Below, one piece after another: positions 27,250 through 36,535 of a stretch of DNA of 37,091 nt. Under the pieces are notes generated by a model. It was not told the DNA's origin. It was given only the letters and a program-made list of their open reading frames with translations, and made no database searches. The DNA comes from an uncultured Paraglaciecola sp. (GTDB taxonomy: Bacteria; Pseudomonadota; Gammaproteobacteria; Enterobacterales; Alteromonadaceae), in NCBI RefSeq assembly GCF_913020055.1, contig NZ_CAJWCF010000044.1:1-37091 (forward strand), in the 5' to 3' direction. Positions within the stretch are counted from its first letter, which is position 1, and each line of letters begins with the position of its first letter. The position numbers and the translations under genes were made by a program.

Positions 27250-28426
27250 ATGAAGCTTTCATCACTTTTCATTTGTTTGGGATTACTATTTCAATCAAAT
27301 TCGCTTTTTGCTGAATCACTTAAGCTAAATGGTTTTGTGGCTCAGGGCATTATTCAGGCATATGATTCTAACTTTGTAACGGATGAGGGCGGAGTATCCC
27401 TTGAGCTGACGGAATTAGGAATCAACAGCTCTTATCGGATTAATCCTTCTTTTCGGGTGGCAGGTCAGGCCGTATATTTAGACGGTGGTAATCGCTACCC
27501 AGATGGGTTTAGAGTCGATTATTTGTTTTTAGAGTGGCAAATATTTAATAAAGCAAATTGGCAGGTTAAAGCCCAGATTGGCCGCAACAAAAATTACCAT
27601 TGGTTGTATTCATCTACCCGAGACGTACCACATACTCGACCTTCAATCATTTTGCCTCAATCCCTATATTTTGATGCTTTTCGTGATGTTGCTTTAGGTG
27701 TAGATGGATTAATGTTAATTGCGCAAACAGATAATAAGTTAGGCGAGTGGGACATCAACTTAAGTTATGGAAATTCAAGGATTAGTTCAGAGCAGACAAA
27801 AAATTTATTGGGCGCCAGTGCTACTGGAAAATTAAAACATGATAGTGATAAACAGTTTAGTGTGTACTGGCGACCTAAATTAACAAATTTTCAATTTGGT
27901 TTTTTCATTACTGGATGCTGATTTTAGTTATAAACGTGGTGACAATGACACACTGTTTAATGGTGATGAAACATCCCAAAGGATCATGTTTAACCTTTTG
28001 TATCAGGGGGAAAGTTGGGAAATTGCTTCGGAAGTTATGCGCGAGCGAGTTATTGCAGACAATGTATTATTTCCAGGATTTTACAGTGATACCTTTGCAG
28101 AAGGGGGATATCTACAAGCTAGATATTTTGTGTCTAATCAATTAACTGTACTGGCTAGATTAGATATATATGACCGAGACAGGCAGGACAGAGAGGGTAA
28201 AAATCTGGAAGTGGCAAGCCTGGGTTTAGTGCCAGGGTATTTTGGCTTAATGGATCAAGCTACGGCAGGAGTAACTTGGAAATTTACTAAAAACATTCAG
28301 ATACAAGCTGAATACCACAGAGTAAAAGGTACGGGCAGGTTAGCGCCTGTTTTCACCCCAAATCCAATCTTAAATAACAATAAATATTGGGATATGTGGG
28401 CAGTGCAGCTTATGTACTGGTTTTAA
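27250..28426 (+). pseudogene. Outer-membrane porin-like protein, broken by a +1 frameshift
   Basis: The coding sequence starts at 27250 with a signal peptide (MKLSSLFICLGLLFQSNSLFA). It reads as beta-barrel strands (GFVAQGIIQAYDSNF, YLFLEWQIF, WQVKAQIGRNKNYHW) until it runs into a stop at 27919-27921. From 27906 a second frame carries on the same kind of protein (LLDADFSYKRGDNDTLFNGDE) to a normal barrel end, WAVQLMYWF, at 28426. The break is at a run of six T residues, 27900-27905. Removing one T restores one 391-aa protein through FQFGFSLLDADFSY. It may be a true mutation, a sequencing error or slippage. It lies between a PBP-like gene and a GGDEF/EAL gene, both intact. The family is probably a substrate-specific porin; the substrate is unknown. 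Confidence 0.85.
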
Positions 28427-28429
28427 CTC

Positions 28430-30895
28430 ATGCGTAAATTTGTCAGCTTGCCGACTAAAATAATGGGCCTTTTAATGGCTTTTTTATTGGTCGCAAGTGC
28501 TTCACTTACTTATTTGTGGGTGACCAAAAATAATCAGGACTTTTTTGTTCAACAGCAAACGCTGTTGGACCAAGATCAAAAACAATTTGAACTAATTCGA
28601 GGTCTATTGCGCAGTAGAGTAGAGACTTGGTTTGAATCATTCGTACATTTCCAAGCAAATTATGCCGATAATATTGATGGAGCAGCGTTTTTCTTCGAAC
28701 AAGAGTTTGACTATTTACAACTTAACTGGCAAATCAACGATTTATGGTTATTTGATAACAAAAGTGAGTTACGTTTTAGTACTTCGAAAACACAACCAAG
28801 TTACATTTTAGATGATGTGATGCAGGTTATTAATACTCAGTCTTCAGTTTCCAACATTCGTTGTGCATTAGAATGTCAGCAACAAATTAGCCTGCCTATT
28901 TTGTCTAGTTCTGATGAAATGGTTGTATTGTCTGTGAGTAGTTCTTTGTTGGAAGCGTTGGCCGCCGTTAATCGTTCTACTTTTGCTAAGTTAGCAATTT
29001 TAGGTGCTGATAAATCTACAGATGATGTTATCCCGTTACGGGAATTAAGGTTAACGGATTTAACTGTGAAGCCTCCTATTAGTTTTACCAACAAACAGTT
29101 TATGCAAGAGCTTCTTAAAGATTTACCTAACGGCCTTTTACTCTCACAAATGCTTGATTCTGGCTATCGACTAGAGAGAGGTGAAGACGTGTTCCAACTA
29201 AATTTATTGCCTATTGATCCACATTTAGAAAACGCAATTTATTTAATGTTTGTGCACGATATTAGCGATTCATCATTGACCCATAAGGAATATAAGAAGC
29301 GGGTGTTAGTCACATCTATTGTCGTGGTATTGCTTTGTGTTGTTGCATTATTTCTGATGACTTGGCAAATTCGTCGCCGTTTGTTGCTATTGGCTGAGCA
29401 ATTGCCTCTTTTGGCACAAAAAAAGTATCAAGAATTTCGTATTCATAAATTCGCCAAAAGCCGGTTTTTTGTCGATGAAATTGAGTTATTACAAGACTCT
29501 GCAAGTTTACTCAGTAAAGAGTTGGAGTCTCTAGATCAAAAAATTGAACAGAATACTCGCGAGTTAGAAAATATTGCCATGTATGACCGCCTTACCGGTC
29601 TACCCAATCGTAATATGCTGAATTACCAGTTGAAAAAATTACTGGCCACTATGAAGCGAGAATCAAACAAACTCACTGTTATGTTTGTCGATTTTGATAA
29701 GTTCCGTAAGATCAACGATACCCACGGTCATGATATTGGTGATGCGTTTTTAATCAATGCAGCACAGAGAATACGCGGATGTTTACGTGATTCGGATATG
29801 TTGTTCCGCTTTGGTGCGGATGAATTTGTGGTGGTGTTTTTAGAGCAAAGCATTAGCGAAGGTGCACCTATATTGGCAACAAAGCTTCTTAATAGTTTTA
29901 GAGAGCCTATTGCTGTTGATGAACTGCTCTTCTATACGTCAAGTAGTATTGGTATCGCTAGTACTGAAGATGCCTTGATATTATTGGATGACTTAGTTAG
30001 ACAGTCGGATATGGCGATGTATGCCTCTAAAGATTCAGGAGGTGATAAATACAGTACTTTTAGTGATGACATGCAAAAGGCCGTAATACGTAAAGTAGAG
30101 TTAGAAAATGAAGTACGTGATGCCCTTGAAAGAGGAGAGTTTAGTTTTGCTTTACAGCCCCAAGTAGAAATAGCAACGGGCAAGCTCTTTGGGTTTGAAG
30201 CCCTTATTCGTTGGGTTCACCCCGAACGTGGTTTTATTCCGCCTGATGAATTTATCGCACTAATTGAAAATACAGCAAACATGCTAAAAATAGGTTATTG
30301 GGGGCTTAAAAAAGCATTTGAAATATTACAAAAACTCGATGACTTGGGTTTTAAAAATCTTAAGGTAGCAGTTAATTTATCTGCCAGTCAGTTTTTGGAT
30401 CCCGATCTTATACCCTTCTTGCAAGAGCAGATTAAAGTATTTAATCGTAACCCTTCGCAAATTGAATTAGAGTTAACAGAAAGAACAGTGGTCGCTGATA
30501 TTGAACAAACTCTGGACACCATGCGACAACTAAAAGAAGTGGGTTTTATTTTTTCCATTGATGACTTCGGTACGGGGTATTCGTCTTTGGCTTACCTAAA
30601 ACAGATGCCTGTTGATATTATCAAAATAGATCGTAGTTTTGTTTCTGGGATGAGTGACAATAGTGCTGATATGCAAATTGTTTCTTCAACTATAGCCATG
30701 GTGCAAAAGTTAGGTATGCAAGTGGTGGCTGAAGGTGTTGAAACCTCTGCTCAAATGAAGTTGTTACAAGATTTACACTGCGAAATAGGCCAAGGATACT
30801 TTATCTCGCGCCCTATACCAGAAAACGATTTATATGCTATTTTACCTGATAAATTACAATTTGGTGTATGGGACAAGCTAAACAATTTATCCTAG
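28430..30895 (+). CDS. Membrane-bound GGDEF/EAL protein (cyclic di-GMP turnover)
   Basis: 821 aa. Two membrane helices (about 8-29 and 288-309) enclose a periplasmic sensor domain of about 260 aa of no named type. A HAMP-like linker and coiled coil follow. The GGDEF domain (about 383-545) has DRLTGLPNRN, but its signature reads GADEF (about 463-467) instead of GGDEF. The inhibitory RxxD site (RDSD) five residues before it is kept. The EAL domain has every expected residue: FEALIRW (about 588), NLSASQF, ELTER, DDFGTGYSSL (about 710), IKIDRSF, AEGVET and QGYFISRP. It is therefore probably a phosphodiesterase with a weak or regulatory cyclase domain. It starts 3 nt after the porin stop, implying coupling to the PBP-like and porin genes. 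Confidence 0.94.
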   Translation: MRKFVSLPTKIMGLLMAFLLVASASLTYLWVTKNNQDFFVQQQTLLDQDQKQFELIRGLLRSRVETWFESFVHFQANYADNIDGAAFFFEQEFDYLQLNWQINDLWLFDNKSELRFSTSKTQPSYILDDVMQVINTQSSVSNIRCALECQQQISLPILSSSDEMVVLSVSSSLLEALAAVNRSTFAKLAILGADKSTDDVIPLRELRLTDLTVKPPISFTNKQFMQELLKDLPNGLLLSQMLDSGYRLERGEDVFQLNLLPIDPHLENAIYLMFVHDISDSSLTHKEYKKRVLVTSIVVVLLCVVALFLMTWQIRRRLLLLAEQLPLLAQKKYQEFRIHKFAKSRFFVDEIELLQDSASLLSKELESLDQKIEQNTRELENIAMYDRLTGLPNRNMLNYQLKKLLATMKRESNKLTVMFVDFDKFRKINDTHGHDIGDAFLINAAQRIRGCLRDSDMLFRFGADEFVVVFLEQSISEGAPILATKLLNSFREPIAVDELLFYTSSSIGIASTEDALILLDDLVRQSDMAMYASKDSGGDKYSTFSDDMQKAVIRKVELENEVRDALERGEFSFALQPQVEIATGKLFGFEALIRWVHPERGFIPPDEFIALIENTANMLKIGYWGLKKAFEILQKLDDLGFKNLKVAVNLSASQFLDPDLIPFLQEQIKVFNRNPSQIELELTERTVVADIEQTLDTMRQLKEVGFIFSIDDFGTGYSSLAYLKQMPVDIIKIDRSFVSGMSDNSADMQIVSSTIAMVQKLGMQVVAEGVETSAQMKLLQDLHCEIGQGYFISRPIPENDLYAILPDKLQFGVWDKLNNLS

Positions 30896-31021
30896 CGCTA
30901 CTAGTAACAAGGTGTACAAAAAGTTTGCCACTTGTGTATAACCGTCTACTCTGAAAATTGTCATTCAGCATATTGAATATATATGATCCGCTTTTTTGCC
31001 ATTCCATAATTAGGACTTTCC

Positions 31022-32215
31022 ATGAAACATGACTTTTATATCCGCTTATCTCAGCAAATTGAAGACACTAAGGCACAAGGACTTTTCAAAAATGAACGTA
31101 TCATAACCTCAAGCCAACAAGCTGATATTGAAGTTAATCGTAAACAACAAGTACTCAATTTTTGCGCAAATAATTATTTGGGTTTAGCAAATCACCCAGA
31201 ATTGATTGACGCCGCAAAAGCCGGTTTGGATAGTCACGGTTTTGGTATGGCTTCAGTACGTTTTATTTGTGGTACGCAAGATATTCATAAACAGTTAGAA
31301 GCTAAGATAAGTGACTTTTTGGGCACACAAGAGACGATTCTTTACCCCTCTTGTTTTGATGCTAACGGTGGGTTATTTGAAACTATCTTGGATGCTGAAG
31401 ATGCCATTATCTCCGATTCATTGAATCATGCCAGTATCATCGATGGAGTCAGGCTTTCCAAAACGAAGCGTTATCGGTATGCAAATAATGATATGCAAGC
31501 CTTAGAAGCACAACTTATTCAAGCTGATGCAGACGGTGCTCGGACTAAACTGATTGCCACTGATGGGGTGTTCTCTATGGATGGTGTGATTGCCGACTTG
31601 GCCGCAATATGTGATTTGGCAGACAAGTATCAGGCACTGGTCATGGTAGATGATTGTCATGCCACTGGTTTTGTTGGTGAAAATGGTCGAGGAAGTCATG
31701 AATATTGTGACGTGATGGGCCGAGTAGACATCTTAACCGGTACATTAGGCAAGGCTTTAGGTGGCGCGTCTGGTGGTTATACATCGGGTAAAAAAGAGGT
31801 GATTACTTGGTTACGACAACGTTCTCGTCCGTATTTATTTTCAAATTCTGTCGCTCCGCCAATTGTTGCCGCATCTTTAAAAGTGTTTGAAATGATGCAG
31901 CATGGAGATGGTTTACGTAAACAGTTGACTAGCAATGCGGCTCATTTTCGTCAGAGAATGTCAGATGCGGGTTTCACCCTTTCTGGTAAAGATCATGCCA
32001 TCATTCCTGTGATGTTAGGTGATGCGCAGTTAGCCAGCGATATGGCTGATAAAATGCTAGAAAGAGGCGTTTACGTAGTAGGGTTTTCCTTCCCAGTGGT
32101 ACCTAAAGGGCAAGCACGTATTCGAACCCAGATGTCTGCCGCTCACAGCATCGAACAAATTGATTTAGCAGTAGATGCTTTTATTGAAGTTGGTAAAGAA
32201 TTGGGAGTGATTTGA
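31022..32215 (+). CDS. kbl: Glycine C-acetyltransferase (2-amino-3-ketobutyrate CoA ligase)
   Basis: A 397-aa PLP enzyme of the alpha-oxoamine synthase family. It splits 2-amino-3-ketobutyrate with CoA into glycine and acetyl-CoA, the second step of threonine breakdown. Visible motifs are [15 protein letters not shown], the [14 protein letters not shown] and [13 protein letters not shown] cofactor contacts, and the PLP lysine in [14 protein letters not shown] (Lys244, as in E. coli). The length matches E. coli Kbl (398 aa). Its stop overlaps the tdh start by one base (TGATG). Confidence 0.97.
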   Translation: MKHDFYIRLSQQIEDTKAQGLFKNERIITSSQQADIEVNRKQQVLNFCANNYLGLANHPELIDAAKAGLDSHGFGMASVRFICGTQDIHKQLEAKISDFLGTQETILYPSCFDANGGLFETILDAEDAIISDSLNHASIIDGVRLSKTKRYRYANNDMQALEAQLIQADADGARTKLIATDGVFSMDGVIADLAAICDLADKYQALVMVDDCHATGFVGENGRGSHEYCDVMGRVDILTGTLGKALGGASGGYTSGKKEVITWLRQRSRPYLFSNSVAPPIVAASLKVFEMMQHGDGLRKQLTSNAAHFRQRMSDAGFTLSGKDHAIIPVMLGDAQLASDMADKMLERGVYVVGFSFPVVPKGQARIRTQMSAAHSIEQIDLAVDAFIEVGKELGVI

Positions 32216-33240
32216 TGAAAGCGTTAGCCAAGCTACATTCCAAAAAAGGCATTTGGATGACCGAGTGTGAAAAACCCACTGTTGGTCACAATGATTTATT
32301 GATAAAAATTCACAAAACCGCGATTTGCGGAACTGATATGCATATCTACCAATGGGATGAGTGGGCACAAAAAACGATTCCTGTGCCTATGGTTGTTGGC
32401 CATGAATATGTTGGTGAAGTGGTTGGTATGGGCCAAGAAGTACTTGGCTTTACATTGGGTGATAGGGTGTCTGGTGAAGGACATATCACCTGTGGACATT
32501 GCCGAAATTGCCGAGCAGGTCGTCGCCATCTATGCAGAAATACCACAGGAGTGGGAGTGAATAGACAAGGCGCCTTTGCTGAATATTTGGTGATCCCTGC
32601 CTTTAACGCTTTTAAAATTCCACACAATATATCCAGTGACTTAGCCGCTATTTTTGACCCTTTTGGTAATGCCGTACATACCGCCTTATCTTTTGATTTA
32701 GTTGGAGAAGACGTGTTGATTACAGGCGCTGGCCCTATTGGTATTATGGCCGCAGCAGTAGCGCGGCATGTCGGTGCGAGAAATGTCGTTATCACTGATA
32801 TAAATGAGTACCGTCTAGATTTAGCCACTAAAATGGGCGCTACTCGTGCGGTCAACGTTTCTAATACTAAGTTACAGGATGTGATGCAGGAATTAGGTAT
32901 GACTGAAGGTTTTGATGTGGGTCTTGAGATGTCGGGAGTGCCAATAGCACTGCGTGATATGCTCGATAAAATGAATAATGGTGGCAAAATAGCGATGTTA
33001 GGTATTCCACCTAACGATGTGGCGATAGACTGGAATCAAGTCATTTTTAAAGGTTTGATGATAAAAGGAATTTATGGCCGTGAAATGTTTGAAACATGGT
33101 ATAAAATGGCCAGCCTAATTCAAGGTGGATTAGATTTAGGACCTATGGTTACACATCAGTTTTCTATTGATGACTTTCAGCAAGGTTTCGATGTTATGGG
33201 ATCGGGTCAATCTGGTAAAGTGATCCTAAATTGGCAATAG
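32215..33240 (+). CDS. tdh: L-threonine 3-dehydrogenase
   Basis: A 341-aa zinc- and NAD-dependent dehydrogenase, exactly the E. coli length with the ATG at 32215 (a TTG one codon earlier is not needed). It oxidises threonine to 2-amino-3-ketobutyrate, the substrate of Kbl. The catalytic zinc site starts at Cys38 ([15 protein letters not shown]) with the HEYVGEV histidine. The structural zinc loop is [18 protein letters not shown], and the Rossmann motif is [19 protein letters not shown] lies about 8 nt before the start. The kbl-tdh operon is typical of gammaproteobacteria. Confidence 0.98.
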   Translation: MKALAKLHSKKGIWMTECEKPTVGHNDLLIKIHKTAICGTDMHIYQWDEWAQKTIPVPMVVGHEYVGEVVGMGQEVLGFTLGDRVSGEGHITCGHCRNCRAGRRHLCRNTTGVGVNRQGAFAEYLVIPAFNAFKIPHNISSDLAAIFDPFGNAVHTALSFDLVGEDVLITGAGPIGIMAAAVARHVGARNVVITDINEYRLDLATKMGATRAVNVSNTKLQDVMQELGMTEGFDVGLEMSGVPIALRDMLDKMNNGGKIAMLGIPPNDVAIDWNQVIFKGLMIKGIYGREMFETWYKMASLIQGGLDLGPMVTHQFSIDDFQQGFDVMGSGQSGKVILNWQ

Positions 33241-33274
33241 AATGAAGTGTGAACTTCTGAGGGGAGTTATCTAG

Positions 33275-33604
33275 ATGGAGCAATTTGCCCATATATCTGT
33301 GCAAGAGACACAAAAAAAATTGTTAGAAGGTGAAGTACGGATTGTTGATATCCGCGATGACGCAGCCTTTTCAGCTGGGCATATTAAAGACTCCATACAG
33401 TTAACTAATGGTTCGCTGCATAGTTTTATGTCTGATGTGGAATTTGATACGCCAGTGATCGTCTGTTGTTATCATGGTGTCAGTAGTCAACAAGCTGCAC
33501 AGTTTTTAATTCACCAAGGTTTTGAAGAAGTATATAGCTTAGATGGTGGATTTGAGGCGTGGCGCCAAAACCAGTCGTTTGAAGTTTCACAGCCAGATAT
33601 TTAA
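33275..33604 (+). CDS. glpE: Thiosulfate sulfurtransferase GlpE (single-domain rhodanese)
   Basis: A 109-aa single rhodanese domain. The active-site loop [21 protein letters not shown] carries the catalytic cysteine at residue 65, as in E. coli GlpE. The [16 protein letters not shown] and LDGGFEAW motifs are also typical. It transfers sulfane sulfur from thiosulfate to thiophilic acceptors in the cytoplasm; the physiological acceptor is unclear. It starts 34 nt after tdh and is followed by glpG, the normal glpE-glpG pair, here without glpR or glpD nearby. Confidence 0.96.
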   Translation: MEQFAHISVQETQKKLLEGEVRIVDIRDDAAFSAGHIKDSIQLTNGSLHSFMSDVEFDTPVIVCCYHGVSSQQAAQFLIHQGFEEVYSLDGGFEAWRQNQSFEVSQPDI

Positions 33605-33627
33605 AAATTATAGGAAGTATAATAGGT

Positions 33628-34488
33628 TTGTCTACCCCGCATAAGTTAGTCGCCTTTTCTAAAGAACAACCGGCAAGATTACTCACTATTTACCTTAAAG
33701 AACAAGGTATTCAAGCGGAGTATCACTATTCAACTAATGAGTATTCACATGCCGTGATGTTGTTGCAGGAATTTGACCAAATTAAAGCCAAACAATTAGC
33801 TGAAGAGTTTGTGCTTAATCCGAATAACGAAAAGTATCAAACGGCAGCGTGGCAGTCCGGCGAAACGGTTAACTTAATTGCTGATAAATCTTTTTCTGCA
33901 GCTAAAACCCTTTATGACCTAAAACAAGCTCCTTTTACCTCAAGTATTTTGGCTATTTGTCTGCTTATTTATCTTTTGGCAATGCTAGGTGTTTCAGCTC
34001 CCTATGTTTGGCTAAAAATTCAACCAATTGGCATGCTTGTAGATACGGGGCAATGGTGGCGGGTATTAGGCCCAGCACTTATTCATTTTTCAGTTCTGCA
34101 TATTGCGTTTAACCTACTGTGGTGGTGGAGTTTAGGTAAACAAATCGAAAAAACGTTTGGTATCAGTAGTTTGCTAATGCTATTTGTATTTTCAGCTGTT
34201 GTGTCCAATATTGCACAGTTGTTGGTCAGTGGTCCGAATTTTGGCGGGTTGTCAGGTGTAGTCTATGCCTTAGTCGGTTGTGTTTGGTGGCTAGGCTGGT
34301 TAAAACCTAGCTGGGGACTGTCACTACCTAAACCTATAGTGGTATTTTTGTTGGTTTGGTTAGTGGTGGGTTATATAGATATTTTACCTGTTCAGATGGC
34401 AAACACCGCTCATACAGTAGGCTTAATCTGTGGTTGTCTGTTTGCTTGGTTTTTGGTTTCTAGGGCAAAAAGCCCTAGAACGCTTTAA
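33628..34488 (+). CDS. glpG: Rhomboid intramembrane serine protease GlpG
   Basis: 286 aa. The cytoplasmic N-terminal domain (about residues 1-75, with VAFSKEQPARLLTIYLKEQGIQAEYHY) is followed by six membrane helices. The catalytic serine is about residue 209 in GGLSGVVYALVG and the histidine about residue 262 in NTAHTVGLICG, the same 53-residue separation as Ser201/His254 in E. coli. HIAFNLLWWWSLGKQIE supplies the oxyanion-site His and Asn. It cleaves within membrane helices of unknown substrates. The TTG start at 33628 is preceded by TAGGAAG. It ends with a stable hairpin inside the coding sequence. Confidence 0.96.
   Translation: MSTPHKLVAFSKEQPARLLTIYLKEQGIQAEYHYSTNEYSHAVMLLQEFDQIKAKQLAEEFVLNPNNEKYQTAAWQSGETVNLIADKSFSAAKTLYDLKQAPFTSSILAICLLIYLLAMLGVSAPYVWLKIQPIGMLVDTGQWWRVLGPALIHFSVLHIAFNLLWWWSLGKQIEKTFGISSLLMLFVFSAVVSNIAQLLVSGPNFGGLSGVVYALVGCVWWLGWLKPSWGLSLPKPIVVFLLVWLVVGYIDILPVQMANTAHTVGLICGCLFAWFLVSRAKSPRTL
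34458..34480. other. Stable hairpin at the end of glpG
   Basis: TTCTAGGGC (34458-34466) and GCCCTAGAA (34472-34480) form a perfect 9-bp stem around AAAAA. It lies in the last codons of glpG, between convergent genes. There is no T-run on either strand, so it may protect or process the RNA 3' end rather than act as a standard terminator. Confidence 0.55.
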
Positions 34489-34497
34489 TCTGGATAT

Positions 34498-34917
34498 TTA
34501 GCTCTGATGATAAATGTACCTTGTAAAAATAACATCCTTAATCATTTCAGAGCCAGTTTCTTTGATCATGAGTTCTTGAAGTTTTTCTAAACAAATACGT
34601 CTAATATCTTCGCGACCGGTTAGCGATTTAACTTTTTCCGCTGGCTGGCTACCAAAGACTTCAATTGTTGCTGCTCTCATCAGTGGGGAATGATGTTCAG
34701 CTGCTTCAAGAAAATTTGGACCTTCTAACATTAGTTCGATTGACACCGAAACAAAGCCTAATTTCCTGGCACTCGAGCCTAAGAAGTTGGTCACAATAGC
34801 TGGTTCGAGGCTGAAATATGCGTAGCTTTTTCTGACCACCTCTTGTCCATATACCACACTGTGAAAACTTAAAAGAGTTAATAAACTAGCTAGCAGCCAT
34901 TTTGTTTTTTTCATCAT
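34498..34917 (-). CDS. FliL-like secreted protein
   Basis: 139 aa, FliL family in its C-terminal part: YAYFSLEPAIVTNFLG, LGFVSVSIELMLEG, MRAATIEVFGSQPAEKVKSLTGREDIRRICLEKLQELM. True FliL is an inner-membrane protein of the flagellar stator region with an uncleaved N-terminal helix. Here the N-terminus (MMKKTKWLLASLLTLLSFHSVVYGQ) looks like a cleavable signal peptide, so the mature protein would be free in the periplasm. It is far from any flagellar operon in this window and is convergent with glpG. A paralogue with a separate role is plausible. The second ATG (34914) is an equal choice of start. Confidence 0.82.
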   Translation of the reverse strand: MMKKTKWLLASLLTLLSFHSVVYGQEVVRKSYAYFSLEPAIVTNFLGSSARKLGFVSVSIELMLEGPNFLEAAEHHSPLMRAATIEVFGSQPAEKVKSLTGREDIRRICLEKLQELMIKETGSEMIKDVIFTRYIYHQS

Positions 34918-35068
34918 TAGTTTCTTTTGTTAGTTATCATCACAGATGCTTTAAGCTTACCAACTTTTATTGGGTGCATAAAACTAAATTGGACATAAAC
35001 GTATTTAACTTTAGTCTAAGTCGTGCACTTGTTATTATTCATTTTCGCTAATCAATAACGTTGTAAAA

Positions 35069-35635
35069 TTGAACTATTCATATACTTTTCCAGTCGGTAT
35101 TCCATCATTATGGGCTCATCCTGACCAGTTTTCTATTCCCAATCCTTGTTTGAAAAACTGGTTACTTAACACCGATTCGTTGACCCAAAGGTTACAATCT
35201 CAGTGCAAGTCATTTCATTTGACCGTTATAGGTCAACGGCAGGTGGAGATAACTCTTGAGGAGTTTCAACAAGTATGTGCGCCAAAACAGAAGTTAAATC
35301 CACAAGAATGGCAAGTTAGAGAAGTGTTATTGTGGGGTGACAATCAACCGTGGGTATTTGCTCGGTCAATCATTCCGCAGAGTTTATGCGAAAGTGATTT
35401 TGTTAATCTTAATACTAAACCTTTAGGTCAGTTGTTATTTAATGATAAGCGGTTCAAACGTATGCCATTTGAAATAACGCATATTTATCCAAGCAAAGCG
35501 TTTTTGACGAAATTACACATATCCTCTGAGATGAAATTGTGGGGTCGCCGATCTGCATTTAGTTTTGAGGATTTAAAAATGACCGTTAGCGAAGTGTTCC
35601 TTCCTAGCTCGCCTGCATACCAAGAGATGAAATAA
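35069..35635 (+). CDS. ubiC: Chorismate lyase (UbiC)
   Basis: 188 aa. It splits chorismate into 4-hydroxybenzoate and pyruvate, the first committed step of ubiquinone synthesis. Family features are LLNTDSLTQRLQSQCKSFHL, REVLLWGDNQPWVFARSIIP (with the substrate-binding arginine), LGQLLFNDKRFKRMPFE and the C-terminal LWGRRSAFSFEDLKMTVSEVFLP. The start is a TTG at 35069: there is no in-frame ATG until far inside the conserved domain, and the frame is closed upstream near 35012. The ribosome binding site is poor, which suggests low expression. It is followed 6 nt later by ubiA. Confidence 0.95.
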   Translation: MNYSYTFPVGIPSLWAHPDQFSIPNPCLKNWLLNTDSLTQRLQSQCKSFHLTVIGQRQVEITLEEFQQVCAPKQKLNPQEWQVREVLLWGDNQPWVFARSIIPQSLCESDFVNLNTKPLGQLLFNDKRFKRMPFEITHIYPSKAFLTKLHISSEMKLWGRRSAFSFEDLKMTVSEVFLPSSPAYQEMK

Positions 35636-35641
35636 ACAAGT

Positions 35642-36526
35642 ATGAGTGACTCTAGACAATTATCGAGGGAAAAATTAAACGCTTATTGGCGTTTAATGCG
35701 TGCCGACAAACCTATAGGTATCTATTTGTTACTGTGGCCTTGTGTATGGGCATTATGGGTCGCCTCAGCAGGGGTTCCTGACCTACATATATTTGTGGTG
35801 TTTATTTTGGGCGTAGTAGTGATGCGATCGGCGGGTTGTGTTATCAATGATTATGCAGATCGCAAAGTAGATGGTTTGGTTGAGCGTTCTTCGACTCGGC
35901 CTCTAGTGAACGGAGAAGTATCCGAAAAAGAAGCATTGGGATTATTCTTGTTGTTGTTGTTTTGCGCGTTATTACTGGTTTTAACCTTATCGTGGCAAAC
36001 AGTTCTTATGTCAGTAGGCGGTTTGATATTAGCCACCATTTATCCTTTTATGAAACGTTACACTCATTTCCCACAGGTCATACTTGGCGCGGCTTTTAGT
36101 TGGTCTATCCCGATGGTTTTTGTGGCTACAGGACAACCATTAAATTGGGTGGTTTGGGCTTTGTATTTTGCCAATTTAGCTTGGACAGTGGCTTATGATA
36201 CTGAGTACGCTATGGTTGATAAAAATGATGATCTTATAGTTGGTGTGAAATCAACTGCCATATTATTTGGTCAATACGATAAGTTGATCATAATGTTGCT
36301 GCAAATATCCTGCTTATCATTACTTGTTGCAGTAGCAGTATGGTTGAAACTAAGTTGGCCGTTTTACCTCGCGTTAGTTGTTAGTATAGGGTTATTTTTG
36401 TACCAACACAGATTGATTAAAGACCGAGATAGGAGCTTATGCTTCAAGGCTTTTTTGCACAATCACTACGTGGGATTGGTGTTTGCCATTGGAATTATCG
36501 GGCATTACATCATTTATCCTACTTAA
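35642..36526 (+). CDS. ubiA: 4-hydroxybenzoate octaprenyltransferase (UbiA)
   Basis: A 294-aa integral membrane prenyltransferase with about eight or nine helices. It attaches the polyprenyl tail to 4-hydroxybenzoate made by UbiC. The two aspartate-rich motifs are intact: NDYADRKVDG (about residues 68-77) and DTEYAMVDKNDD (about 187-198), along with the start RLMRADKPIGIYLLLWPCVWAL. It is in an operon with ubiC. The downstream neighbour is an interrupted sensor gene, not plsB as in many relatives. Confidence 0.97.
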   Translation: MSDSRQLSREKLNAYWRLMRADKPIGIYLLLWPCVWALWVASAGVPDLHIFVVFILGVVVMRSAGCVINDYADRKVDGLVERSSTRPLVNGEVSEKEALGLFLLLLFCALLLVLTLSWQTVLMSVGGLILATIYPFMKRYTHFPQVILGAAFSWSIPMVFVATGQPLNWVVWALYFANLAWTVAYDTEYAMVDKNDDLIVGVKSTAILFGQYDKLIIMLLQISCLSLLVAVAVWLKLSWPFYLALVVSIGLFLYQHRLIKDRDRSLCFKAFLHNHYVGLVFAIGIIGHYIIYPT

Positions 36527-36535
36527 GGAAATCTA

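Noticed and set aside
32346..32987. Minus-strand reading frame of 213 codons inside tdh
   Set aside because: Long, but fully antisense to a well conserved dehydrogenase gene; low-complexity Ser/Thr/Pro composition typical of a shadow frame.
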